Of a stretch of 64,000 bases of DNA, positions 56,265 to 64,000 are shown piece by piece. Each line of letters begins with the position of its first letter. The stretch's first letter is position 1. A program made the translations under genes and the position numbers. The notes under the pieces are model-generated. The model did not search any database, was not told the origin of the DNA, and saw only the letters and a program-made list of their open reading frames with translations. The stretch covers positions 1 to 64,000 of the forward strand of contig MESQ01000001.1 in assembly GCA_001771065.1 (NCBI GenBank). The letters are read 5' to 3'. This stretch comes from Burkholderiales bacterium RIFOXYD12_FULL_59_19. GTDB taxonomy: Bacteria; Pseudomonadota; Gammaproteobacteria; Burkholderiales; Burkholderiaceae_C.

Positions 56265-57440
56265 ATGATGAAAAAATACCTTTGGTCGTTTGCGCTCTCT
56301 GCCATTGTGCTGGCGGGCTGTGGTAAAAAAGAGGAGCCACCGGCACCCGTGGCAGCGCCCGCCCCGGTGGTGAGTGCGCCCGCTCCCGCTCCCGCGCCTG
56401 TCAACACCGAAGAAAAAGTGCTCAACATCTACAACTGGGCCGACTACGTGCCAGAGGGCATGATCGCCACGTTCGAGAAAGAAACAGGGATCAAGGTGAA
56501 CTACGACACCTTCGAGACCAACGAGGCCCTGCACGCCAAGCTGGTGGCAGGTAATTCGGGTTATGACATCGTGGTGCCGGGCTCGGTGTTTGCCAAGCCG
56601 CAAATTGAAGGCGGCCTGCTGCAGCCCCTGGATAAGTCCAAGATTCCTAATCTGAGCAACCTTGACGCCCCCATCATGGCCACGTTGGCAGCCAAGACCG
56701 ACCCTGACAACAAACACCTGGTGCCCTGGGCCTGGGGCTTTACCACGGTCGGCATCAACAAGACCAAAGTGGCCAAGGCCCTTGGCAAAATGCCGATGCC
56801 GGAAAACGCCTGGGACCTGGTGTTCAAACCCGAATACACGTCCAAGCTTAAATCCTGCGGTATTGCCTACCTGGATTCACCCACCGAGATCATTCCCGTG
56901 GCCCTGCACTACATTGGCAAGGACGCCTACTCCAACGATCCGGCCGACTACAAGCTGGCCACCGACATGCTGGCCAAGGTGCGCAAGGACGTTCGTATTT
57001 TCAGCTCGACCATGATCGACGACGTTGCCGGCGGCAAAGCCTGTGTGGCCATTGGCTGGTCGGGTGACATGAACATTGCCGCGGCGCGTGCCAAAGAGAA
57101 CAAGTCCAAGGACGAGATCGAGTCCATGCTGCCCAGCACCGGCGCGCTGATCTTTTTTGACACCATTGCCATCACCAAGGATGCCAAGCACCCCAACAAT
57201 GCGCATGCCTTCATTGACTTCTATCTGCGTGCCGAGAACGCCGCGCTCATGAGCAATGAAATGAACTACCCCACGGCCAACAAGGCTGGCATACCACTCA
57301 TCAAGCCGGAAATTGCCAGCAACAAGACGATCTTTGTCGAGGCCGATTATTTTGCCAAGATGATTCCGCCCAGCAGCTTTACCAACGAAGCGCGTGAAGC
57401 CATGGCCAATGCCTACAACAGCTTCAAAAAAGGCAAGTAA
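56265..57440 (+). CDS. potF: Putrescine-binding lipoprotein of an ABC transporter
   Basis: The 391-residue PotD/PotF-like substrate-binding protein has a lipoprotein signal ALSAIVLAGCGKKEEPP. A Pro/Ala-rich linker (about residues 25-45) precedes the binding domain. The latter begins VLNIYNWADYVPEGMIATFE, with YDIVVPGSVFAKPQIEGG further on. ATG 56265 (GGAG) is used; 56268 is equally possible. A terminator follows, allowing higher expression than the transporter genes. Confidence 0.93.
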   Translation: MMKKYLWSFALSAIVLAGCGKKEEPPAPVAAPAPVVSAPAPAPAPVNTEEKVLNIYNWADYVPEGMIATFEKETGIKVNYDTFETNEALHAKLVAGNSGYDIVVPGSVFAKPQIEGGLLQPLDKSKIPNLSNLDAPIMATLAAKTDPDNKHLVPWAWGFTTVGINKTKVAKALGKMPMPENAWDLVFKPEYTSKLKSCGIAYLDSPTEIIPVALHYIGKDAYSNDPADYKLATDMLAKVRKDVRIFSSTMIDDVAGGKACVAIGWSGDMNIAAARAKENKSKDEIESMLPSTGALIFFDTIAITKDAKHPNNAHAFIDFYLRAENAALMSNEMNYPTANKAGIPLIKPEIASNKTIFVEADYFAKMIPPSSFTNEAREAMANAYNSFKKGK

Positions 57441-57460
57441 AGCCTTGTCGTGATGAAGCC

Positions 57461-57500
57461 AAAGGGCTGTTTGTACGTTGGGTATGAACAGCCCTTTTTT
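57461..57500 (+). terminator. Terminator between potF and potG
   Basis: The stem AAAGGGCTGTT / AACAGCCCTTT is followed by TTTT. It is about 20 nt after the potF stop and 37 nt before potG. Confidence 0.82.
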
Positions 57501-57536
57501 GTGAGGGGTGTGATGTGCTGAACCAAAGGGTTGACC

Positions 57537-58637
57537 ATGGCTGATGCAGGTACCAAAAATGACTATCTTGTGACCGAAAAGTTGGTCAAGCGTTTCGACG
57601 AATCGCTGGCAGTCGATGAGGTCAATCTGTCGATCAGCAAGGGCGAAATCTTTGCCTTGCTGGGCAGCTCGGGTTGCGGCAAATCCACCTTGCTGCGCAT
57701 GCTGGCAGGTTTCGAGACGCCGACTTCCGGGCGTATCCTGCTTGGCGGCCAGGATGTGGCCAAGCTGGCGCCGTACGAGCGCCCGTTCAACATGATGTTC
57801 CAGTCCTATGCCTTGTTTCCGCATCTGGACATCTGGGAGAACATTGCCTTTGGCCTCAAGCGCGAGGGCTTGCCCAAGAGCGACATCAAGCAACGTGTTG
57901 GCGAGATGCTCGACCTGGTGCAACTGACGCCTTACGCCAAGCGCAAGCCACACCAATTGTCGGGTGGCCAGCAGCAGCGGGTGGCGTTGGCGCGCAGCCT
58001 GGCCAAGAAGCCCAAGGTGCTGCTGCTCGACGAGCCGCTTGGCGCACTCGACAAAAAATTGCGTGAGCAAACTCAGTTTGAACTCGTCAACATCATCGAA
58101 AAAGTGGGCGTGACCTGTGTCATGGTGACCCATGACCAGGAAGAAGCCATGACCATGGCGGGCCGTATTGCGGTCATGAGCAAGGGCAGGGTGCTGCAGG
58201 TGGGCTCGCCCGAAGAGGTCTATGAGCACCCGGCCAACCGTTTTGTGGCCGACTTCATCGGCAACGTGAACCTGTTCGACGGCAAGCTCAGCGTTGACCA
58301 GCCTGACCGTTGCGCTGTACAGACGGCCATTGGCGAGATTTTTGTGGGTCATGGCGTCAGCGGCGCATTACACATGCCGGTGTCGATCGCGGTGCGTCCT
58401 GAGAAAATTGAAATCAGCAAAGAGCGACCCGATTTTGCGCACAACCTGTTCTCTGGCAAAGTCAAGGAGATCGCCTACTTTGGTTCCTACAACTCGTTTA
58501 TCGTTCAGGCCTCGGACGGTACCCGGGTCAAGATCACCGAAGCCAACACATCGCGCCACGACCTCAGCAACATCACCTGGGAAGACGACGTGTTTTTCTG
58601 GTGGAGCGATGGTGCCGGCATTGTGCTGCGCGACTAA
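57537..58637 (+). CDS. potG: Spermidine/putrescine ABC transporter ATP-binding protein
   Basis: The 366-residue ATPase has Walker [17 protein letters not shown], signature [16 protein letters not shown], Walker [17 protein letters not shown] and the switch His in [12 protein letters not shown]-terminal TOBE domain (about 280-360) is present, usual for PotA/PotG. ATG 57537 is preferred to TTG 57531. It is followed 9 nt later by potH. Confidence 0.95.
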   Translation: MADAGTKNDYLVTEKLVKRFDESLAVDEVNLSISKGEIFALLGSSGCGKSTLLRMLAGFETPTSGRILLGGQDVAKLAPYERPFNMMFQSYALFPHLDIWENIAFGLKREGLPKSDIKQRVGEMLDLVQLTPYAKRKPHQLSGGQQQRVALARSLAKKPKVLLLDEPLGALDKKLREQTQFELVNIIEKVGVTCVMVTHDQEEAMTMAGRIAVMSKGRVLQVGSPEEVYEHPANRFVADFIGNVNLFDGKLSVDQPDRCAVQTAIGEIFVGHGVSGALHMPVSIAVRPEKIEISKERPDFAHNLFSGKVKEIAYFGSYNSFIVQASDGTRVKITEANTSRHDLSNITWEDDVFFWWSDGAGIVLRD

Positions 58638-58646
58638 GGAGCCGCC

Positions 58647-59564
58647 ATGGCCATCACAAGGTTGACGATGCCCGGCAAACGCTTTGTCATCAGCGTGCCT
58701 TTTGTCTGGCTGATCCTGTTTTTTCTGTTCCCGTTTTTGATTCTGCTGTACATCAGCTTTGTCGACATGGGCAACGACATTTCACCGTTCAAGCCGATCT
58801 GGGACTCCAGCACCGGCTTGCTCAAGCTCAAATACGAAAACTACTGGTCCATCTTTCGCAGCGGTGAGGGTGGCGCCCTGTTTCAGACCATCTACATCGA
58901 AGCCTATGTGCGCTCACTCTGGTACGCCTTGTGTACGGCGTTGTTGTGCCTGGTCATTGGTTACCCGTTTTCGTATTTCATTGCCCGCGCCAAACCCAGT
59001 GTGCGCCCGGCCTTGCTGATGATGGTGATGCTGCCGTTCTGGACTTCCTTTTTGTTGCGGGTTTATGCCTGGAAAGGTATTCTGGCTGATCAGGGGGTGA
59101 TCAATCAGGTACTGATGGCTTTGGGTTTGATTCAGGAACCCTTGCAGATGCTTTACACCGACGTTTCGATGCTGGTGGGCATGACCTATGTGTACTTGCC
59201 TTTCATGGTGCTGCCGCTCTATGCCAATTTGGTCAAGATGGACTTTCGCCTGCTAGAGGCTGCCCACGATCTGGGCGCCTCACCGTTCAAGGCGTTCTGG
59301 CTGGTTACCGTGCCGCTGTCCAAAGTGGGCATCATCGCCGGCTTCATGCTGGTGTTCATTCCGTCGGTGGGCGAGTTCGTGATCCCGTCACTGCTCGGTG
59401 GCCCCGAGAACATCATGATCGGCCGTGTGGTCTGGGACGAAATGTTCAGCAGCAACAACTGGCCACGCGCCACGGCGCTGGCGGTGGTGATGATTGGTCT
59501 GATCGTGGTACCGCTGGCGATTTATTACCACTACACGGGTGATGCACCCGATGCCAAAGCCTGA
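58647..59564 (+). CDS. potH: Putrescine ABC transporter permease
   Basis: This 305-residue inner-membrane permease has six likely helices. The binding-protein-dependent transport signature EAAHDLGASPFKAFWLVTVP (about residues 204-225) contacts the ATPase. It is the first of two permeases, between potG and potI, with close spacing. Confidence 0.94.
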   Translation: MAITRLTMPGKRFVISVPFVWLILFFLFPFLILLYISFVDMGNDISPFKPIWDSSTGLLKLKYENYWSIFRSGEGGALFQTIYIEAYVRSLWYALCTALLCLVIGYPFSYFIARAKPSVRPALLMMVMLPFWTSFLLRVYAWKGILADQGVINQVLMALGLIQEPLQMLYTDVSMLVGMTYVYLPFMVLPLYANLVKMDFRLLEAAHDLGASPFKAFWLVTVPLSKVGIIAGFMLVFIPSVGEFVIPSLLGGPENIMIGRVVWDEMFSSNNWPRATALAVVMIGLIVVPLAIYYHYTGDAPDAKA

Positions 59565-59573
59565 GGCCAGCCC

Positions 59574-60434
59574 ATGAAATATTTTCTGAGTCGTCATTTC
59601 GGCAAGCTGTGGATAGGTTTGACCTACCTGTTTTTGTACCTGCCGCTGTTTTTCATGGTCGTGTTTTCCTTTAACAGCACGCGCCAGGACGCGGTGTTCA
59701 CCGGCTTTTCGCTGCGCTGGTACGAGGCGCTCACGCGTGACACCAAGATCGTCGACGGTTTCTGGCTCTCCATCCAGGTGGCCACCTTCGCGGGTGTGGC
59801 ATCGGCCGTACTGGCCACTTTTGCCGCCTTTGTGCTGGTGCGCTACCGCCGTTTTTCCGGGCGTACGCTGTTTTCGGGCATGGTCAACGCCCCGCTGGTG
59901 ATGCCCGAGGTGGTGATCGGCCTGTCCCTGCTGCTGCTCATGGTCGGCGTGCAAAACGCCTTTGGCTGGCCGCAACGCGGCATGCTGACGATTGTGCTGG
60001 GGCATACCCTGCTGGGCATGGCCTACGGCATGGTGGTGATCCAGTCGCGTTTGCTGGAGATGGACCGCGCCATCGAAGAAGCCGCCATGGACCTTGGTGC
60101 CAAGCCCTTTCAGGTGTTCTTTTTGATCACCATGCCCAATATTCTGCAGGCCATTTTTGCCGCTTATTTGCTGGCCTTCACACTCTCGTTCGACGATGTG
60201 GTGATTGCCGAATTTTTGTCAGGCCCCGGTGTCAACACGCTGCCGCAGGTCATCTTCGGTTATGCCCGGCGCGGCATCAACCCGACCATTTATGCGGCGG
60301 CCACGCTGCTGATCGTGTCGGTTACCCTGGTGGTGGTGGGTTACAGCGTTTGGGTGGCGCGCCAGACGCGCCGCCGTGAGCGCGAAATTGCGGCGGCCAC
60401 ACGGGCCGAACTGGCTGCACTGCAGGCCCGGTAA
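59574..60434 (+). CDS. potI: Putrescine ABC transporter permease
   Basis: This 286-residue inner-membrane permease has the EAA loop EEAAMDLGAKPFQVFFLITM (about 161-185). It forms the channel with potH. Its start is 9 nt after potH. The C-terminal tail is Arg/Ala-rich (RQTRRREREIAAATRAELAA). Confidence 0.94.
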   Translation: MKYFLSRHFGKLWIGLTYLFLYLPLFFMVVFSFNSTRQDAVFTGFSLRWYEALTRDTKIVDGFWLSIQVATFAGVASAVLATFAAFVLVRYRRFSGRTLFSGMVNAPLVMPEVVIGLSLLLLMVGVQNAFGWPQRGMLTIVLGHTLLGMAYGMVVIQSRLLEMDRAIEEAAMDLGAKPFQVFFLITMPNILQAIFAAYLLAFTLSFDDVVIAEFLSGPGVNTLPQVIFGYARRGINPTIYAAATLLIVSVTLVVVGYSVWVARQTRRREREIAAATRAELAALQAR

Positions 60435-60491
60435 CACTTTTTGCTGCCTTGCCTGCGGCGGGCAAGCGTCTTTACTTTCGAGGTGATTGAC

Positions 60492-61961
60492 ATGACAACG
60501 TACATTTATGACGGCCGGGCCCTGATCAACGGGTCGCGCGTGCACGCGCACGACGGCCAGACCTTTGACTGCATTTCGCCTGTTGACGGTCGCCTGCTCA
60601 CCACCGTGGCGCGCTGCGGACTGGCCGATGTGGATGCTGCAGTGGCAGCGGGACGGGCCGCTTTTGACGACAAGCGCTGGTGCGGCATGGCCCCGGCGGC
60701 GCGCAAGCGCATCATGATCAAATTTGCCGACCAGTTGCTGGCCCACGCCGACGAACTCGCCCTGATGGAAACGCTCGACATGGGCAAACCCATCAAATAC
60801 GCCCGTGGCGTTGATGTCAACAGTGCGGCCAATTGCATCCGCTGGTACGGCGAGGCGGTCGACAAAATTTACGATGAAATTGCGCCCACCGCCAGCACCG
60901 CACTGGCGCTGATCCAACGCGAGCCCATGGGCGTGGTGGGTGTCATCGTGCCCTGGAACTACCCCATGATCATGGCCGCCTGGAAGATCGCCCCGGCGCT
61001 GGCCGCCGGTAATTCCGTGGTGCTCAAGCCCAGCGAAAAGTCCCCCCTGACGGCGCTTCGTTTGGCCGAACTGGCGCTTGAAGCGGGTATTCCACCCGGG
61101 GTGTTCAACGTGGTGCCGGGCTATGGCACTGAGGCCGGCTCGCCGCTGGCATTACACATGGACGTCGACTGTATTGCCTTTACCGGTTCCACCCGCGTGG
61201 GCAAGCAGATTCATGTGATGGCCGGGCAAAGCAACCTCAAACGCGCCTGGACCGAGCTTGGCGGCAAGTCGCCCAATATCGTCTTTGCTGATTGCCCGGA
61301 CCTGGATAAGGCAGTGGAAGCCGCCGTGGGCAGCATCTTTTTCAACCAGGGCGAAAGCTGCAACGCGCCGTCCAGGCTTTTTGTCGAGGCCGGCATTCGC
61401 GACCAATTTCTGGAAAAAGCGCTGGCGCTCGTGCCCGGCTACATGCCCGCCAATCCGTTGGCGCCTGACACCGTGATGGGCGCCATCGTCGACCAGACCC
61501 AAATGAACTCGGTGCTGCGCTACATCGAACTGGGTAAACAAGAGGGTGCGGCCCTGCTGGCAGGCGGTGAGCAGGCGCTGGTTGACACCGGTGGTTGCTA
61601 CGTTCAGCCCACTATTTTTGCCGGTGTGACCAGTGACATGACCATTGCCCGCGAGGAGATTTTTGGGCCGGTGCTCTCGGTGCTGTCCTTCACCGATACG
61701 GCTGAAGTGGTGCGCCAGGCCAACCAGAGTATTTACGGTCTGCAGGCGGCAGTCTGGACGCGTGACATCAACAAGGCCCACGGCGTGGCGCGCGCGCTGC
61801 GTGCCGGCACGGTCCATGTGAACCAGTATGACGAAGACGACATCACCGTGCCGTTTGGCGGCTACAAACAAAGTGGGGTAGGGCGCGACAAGTCGCTGCA
61901 CGCGTTTGACAAGTACACCGAGACCAAGACCACCTGGATCCGCATCGACAGTCCGGTCTGA
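60492..61961 (+). CDS. puuC: Aldehyde dehydrogenase, gamma-glutamyl-aminobutyraldehyde type
   Basis: The 489-residue NAD(P)-dependent dehydrogenase has VIVPWNYPMIMAAWKIAPAL, the general-base Glu in WTELGGKSPNIVFADC, and the nucleophile in FFNQGESCNAPSRLFV. It fits PuuC-type oxidation of aldehydes in putrescine breakdown. ATG 60492 is chosen. It follows potI by about 57 nt. Broad aldehyde specificity is possible. Confidence 0.92.
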   Translation: MTTYIYDGRALINGSRVHAHDGQTFDCISPVDGRLLTTVARCGLADVDAAVAAGRAAFDDKRWCGMAPAARKRIMIKFADQLLAHADELALMETLDMGKPIKYARGVDVNSAANCIRWYGEAVDKIYDEIAPTASTALALIQREPMGVVGVIVPWNYPMIMAAWKIAPALAAGNSVVLKPSEKSPLTALRLAELALEAGIPPGVFNVVPGYGTEAGSPLALHMDVDCIAFTGSTRVGKQIHVMAGQSNLKRAWTELGGKSPNIVFADCPDLDKAVEAAVGSIFFNQGESCNAPSRLFVEAGIRDQFLEKALALVPGYMPANPLAPDTVMGAIVDQTQMNSVLRYIELGKQEGAALLAGGEQALVDTGGCYVQPTIFAGVTSDMTIAREEIFGPVLSVLSFTDTAEVVRQANQSIYGLQAAVWTRDINKAHGVARALRAGTVHVNQYDEDDITVPFGGYKQSGVGRDKSLHAFDKYTETKTTWIRIDSPV

Positions 61962-61988
61962 ACCCCTGCAACCCTGAGCCACCCCACC

Positions 61989-63329
61989 ATGCCCCTAACC
62001 GACACCATTCAAGCCACCATCAACGACCTGTCCTCGCAAGGCATTCACAGTATCCTGACCCAGTTTTGCGACCTGCATGGTGTTGCCAAAGGCAAGCTGG
62101 TGCCGCTTGACGACCTGAAGGAATGGGTAGAAAACGGCGCCGGTTTTGCCGGACCCAGCATCTGGGGCACGGGCCTGGGGCGCTTTGGCGCGCGCAGTGA
62201 GTATTACGGCCGCGTACAACTGGAGACCCTGCGGGCTTTGCCGTGGTTGCCAGGCGTGGCCCATGCCGTGTGCGACGGTTATGCTGGCGGCGAGCCCCTG
62301 GCTACTTGCTCGCGCCAGCTGCTGCAGCACCAGCTCGGTCGCCTGAAAGCGCGCGGCTGGACCCTGTGGGTGGGTATCGAGCCCGAGTTTTTCCTTTTGC
62401 GCCAGGACCAAAATGGGCACTGGCAGGGCGCCGACGCGCAGGATGGCCTGGACAAACCCTCTTACGATCTGAAAGCCATCCACCGCAACCACGCGTTTCT
62501 TGACGACATGCGCCAGACCCTCACCCAATTGGGCTTCCGGCTGCAACAGATGGACCACGAGGATGCCCGGGGTCAGTACGAAATCAATTACCGCTTTCAT
62601 TCGGCGCTGGACGCCGCAGACCACTTCATGCTGTTCAAGATGGCGGCACACGTGGTGGCGCAAAAGCATGGCTGTGTTTTCAGTTGTATGCCCAAACCTT
62701 TTGCCGCCATGCCGGGCAGCGGGCTGCACTTCCACATGAGCATCACTGATGCGCAGGGCCGGGCCGTGTTCCAGGACAACTGCGACGCCCTGCAACTCAG
62801 CCCCACGGCCTACAGTTTTGTGGCCGGCTTGCTGCAGCACGCCGACGCCCTGAGCGCGCTGTGCGCCCCCACCGTTAACAGCTATAAGCGGCTGGCTTGC
62901 AGCGACAGTGCTTCGGGTACCACCTGGTCGCCTGTGTGGAAAGCCTATGGCGACAACAACCGCACCTGCCTGGTGCGCAGCGTCGCCGGGCGTATCGAAT
63001 GGCGCCTGCCCGACCCGTCGTGCAACGTCTACGCCGCCATCGCCGCCACCCTGGCCGCCGGGCTCGACGGTATTGATAGCGGCATGACGGCACCCGAGCC
63101 CTGTGCCGAAGACCTGTACGAACGCTTTGCCAGTGGCCAGACCATGCCCGCGCGCCTGCCGCGCGACCTTGGCGCAGCGCTTGATGCGCTGGCGGCAGAT
63201 TCGGTGCTGATGGAGGCTGTCGGGCCGGACTTCTGCCAGCAATTCCTGGTCATCAAGCGACAGGAGTGGAGCAGCTTCAGCCAATCGGTGAGCGACTGGG
63301 AACTCAAACGCTACGCTGATCTCTATTGA
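61989..63329 (+). CDS. Type III-like glutamine synthetase family protein (GlnT-like)
   Basis: This 446-residue GS-fold ligase contains FCDLHGVAKGKLVPLDDL, LWVGIEPEFFLLRQDQNG, DHEDARGQYEINYRFHSA and GSGLHFHMSITDAQGR, all with metal or substrate residues. It resembles GlnT-type ligases of alphaproteobacteria and methylotrophs. It is a second, distinct GS paralogue in the polyamine cluster, so it may ligate glutamate to an amine other than putrescine. Function is inferred. Confidence 0.85.
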   Translation: MPLTDTIQATINDLSSQGIHSILTQFCDLHGVAKGKLVPLDDLKEWVENGAGFAGPSIWGTGLGRFGARSEYYGRVQLETLRALPWLPGVAHAVCDGYAGGEPLATCSRQLLQHQLGRLKARGWTLWVGIEPEFFLLRQDQNGHWQGADAQDGLDKPSYDLKAIHRNHAFLDDMRQTLTQLGFRLQQMDHEDARGQYEINYRFHSALDAADHFMLFKMAAHVVAQKHGCVFSCMPKPFAAMPGSGLHFHMSITDAQGRAVFQDNCDALQLSPTAYSFVAGLLQHADALSALCAPTVNSYKRLACSDSASGTTWSPVWKAYGDNNRTCLVRSVAGRIEWRLPDPSCNVYAAIAATLAAGLDGIDSGMTAPEPCAEDLYERFASGQTMPARLPRDLGAALDALAADSVLMEAVGPDFCQQFLVIKRQEWSSFSQSVSDWELKRYADLY

Positions 63330-63335
63330 TTTTGC

Positions 63336-63359
63336 ATTGCGAAATTTTGATTTCGTAAT
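63336..63359. promoter_or_regulatory. Inverted repeat after the GlnT-like gene
   Basis: ATTGCGAAAT and ATTTCGTAAT (9 of 10 complementary) flank TTTG. No T tract follows, so this may be an operator or a weak terminator. Confidence 0.4.
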
Positions 63360-63469
63360 GTGCAATGAAGATGATAATAATTGTCTAAAAAAACAGAAAA
63401 TTCAGAGAGTAACGTTTCGTATTGAGAAATATAAAACCTAAGTTATTGATTTTGTTTGATTAAATAAAA

Positions 63470-63516
63470 GTCTTCTATAAGACATAAGATATTCTTGGTG
63501 TCTTCTATAAGACATA
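63470..63516. promoter_or_regulatory. Paired 17-nt direct repeats upstream of aceA
   Basis: GTCTTCTATAAGACATA occurs at 63470-63486 and 63500-63516, 30 nt apart (about three helical turns). Each is internally palindromic (GTCTT/AAGAC). This looks like a tandem regulator binding site controlling aceA. Confidence 0.65.
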
Positions 63517-63588
63517 GAATAAACACCATGGCATCAACAGCGTAACGCAGCAGATGCCCTTCATTTTCATCAACTTAGGAGTGACACC

Positions 63589-64000
63589 ATGCCACAAACC
63601 CTCACTGAACAATTGAGCCGCGAACAACAAATTGCCGCCCTTGAAAAAGACTGGGCGACCAACCCGCGCTGGAAAGGCATCAAGCGCGGCTACAGCGCAG
63701 CCGAGGTGGTGCGTTTGCGTGGCTCTTTCCCGATTGAGCACACCTTGGCGCGTCGCGGCGCTGAAAAGCTGTGGGATATGCTGCACAGCGAAGATTACGT
63801 CAACTGCCTGGGTGCACTCACCGGTGGTCAAGCCATGCAACAGGTCAAGGCTGGCGTCAAGGCCATCTACCTGTCGGGCTGGCAAGTGGCTGCCGATGGC
63901 AATACATCAATGTCGATGTACCCTGATCAGTCGCTGTACGCGGTCGATTCGGTGCCGACGATGGTCGAGCGTATCAACAATTCGTTTCGCCGTGCTGACG
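63589..64000 (+). CDS. aceA: Isocitrate lyase, N-terminal part
   Basis: The first 137 residues of isocitrate lyase (glyoxylate shunt) are present: [40 protein letters not shown] and [20 protein letters not shown]. The gene continues past the window. TAGGAG precedes ATG 63589. It is preceded by an AT-rich region with paired palindromic repeats, suggesting control by carbon source. Confidence 0.95.
   Translation, partial: MPQTLTEQLSREQQIAALEKDWATNPRWKGIKRGYSAAEVVRLRGSFPIEHTLARRGAEKLWDMLHSEDYVNCLGALTGGQAMQQVKAGVKAIYLSGWQVAADGNTSMSMYPDQSLYAVDSVPTMVERINNSFRRAD

Noticed and set aside
56877-58352. Long minus-strand ORF of 491 codons
   Set aside because: It is antisense to potF and potG; the His/Gln-rich composition marks a shadow.
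61995-63365. Long minus-strand ORF of 456 codons
   Set aside because: It is antisense to the GlnT-like gene.

Overview
The window is chromosomal DNA of a betaproteobacterium, most likely a Rhodoferax- or Polaromonas-like member of the Comamonadaceae (Burkholderiales). The grounds are high-GC coding with strong antisense ORFs, a phaC-phaA-phaB operon, a Burkholderiales-type exbB-exbD-lpxK / Trm112-kdsB-adk set, an imuA-imuB-dnaE2 mutasome, recCBD and a putrescine catabolism cluster. The assignment rests on recalled protein similarity, not on a search.

Layout. 1-1487 is the right edge of an integrated element: a degraded tyrosine integrase next to a displaced 3' fragment of tRNA-His. 1715-3413 holds an intact SMR efflux gene, a broken EamA exporter and an N-truncated isochorismatase-like gene. 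3743-9144 is the SOS mutagenesis operon imuA-imuB-dnaE2 with a perfect LexA box. 9170-13187 carries a luciferase-like oxidoreductase, a DnaQ/GIY-YIG nuclease, a Nudix hydrolase, an FAH-family protein and a small monooxygenase. 13434-16248 has ycaO, pgeF and a small membrane protein. 16358-20200 is phaCAB, followed by an unusual lipoprotein and a beta-barrel protein. 23967-28266 contains an acyl-CoA dehydrogenase and kinase pair (the two halves of eukaryotic ACAD11), a Crp/Fnr regulator and a D-2-hydroxyacid dehydrogenase. 28371-30459 has lexA with two operators, a small companion ORF and a divergent asparaginase. 30456-35066 is the adk-kdsB-Trm112 block, a mazEF pair and the oppositely oriented exbB-exbD-lpxK block. 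35095-42190 holds RNA-modification genes (RluA-type, TrmB, GluQRS, RlmB), an FAD oxidoreductase and a LysR/pirin/flavodoxin module. 42191-42959 is a graveyard of mobile-element remnants. 42960-51711 is recCBD, overlapping a MocR regulator. 53311-63329 is a polyamine uptake and catabolism cluster (puuA, spuC, potFGHI, puuC, glnT-like). The window ends inside aceA, which is preceded by two direct repeats.

The most distinctive feature is a family of short palindromic repeats at twelve places. They have two main 18-nt hairpin cores (GGTCGACTTCAGTCGACC and GGCGGACTTCAGTCCGCC), usually bordered by TGTAGGG/CCCTACA. The two cores differ by compensatory stem changes, and some copies are hybrids. The repeats intrude into gene ends: they form the last residues of ImuA and the asparaginase, supply the stop codon of an RluA-type synthase, and have replaced the ordinary start region of pgeF. 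Two copies flank exbB-exbD-lpxK, whose orientation is opposite to the usual Burkholderiales arrangement, as an inversion between repeats would produce.

Functionally the window combines DNA damage response (LexA, imuABC, RecBCD, the Cho-like nuclease), carbon storage (PhaCAB), acyl-CoA and glyoxylate metabolism, polyamine use, and envelope biogenesis (LpxK, KdsB, ExbBD). No CRISPR array, rRNA gene or complete tRNA gene was seen.
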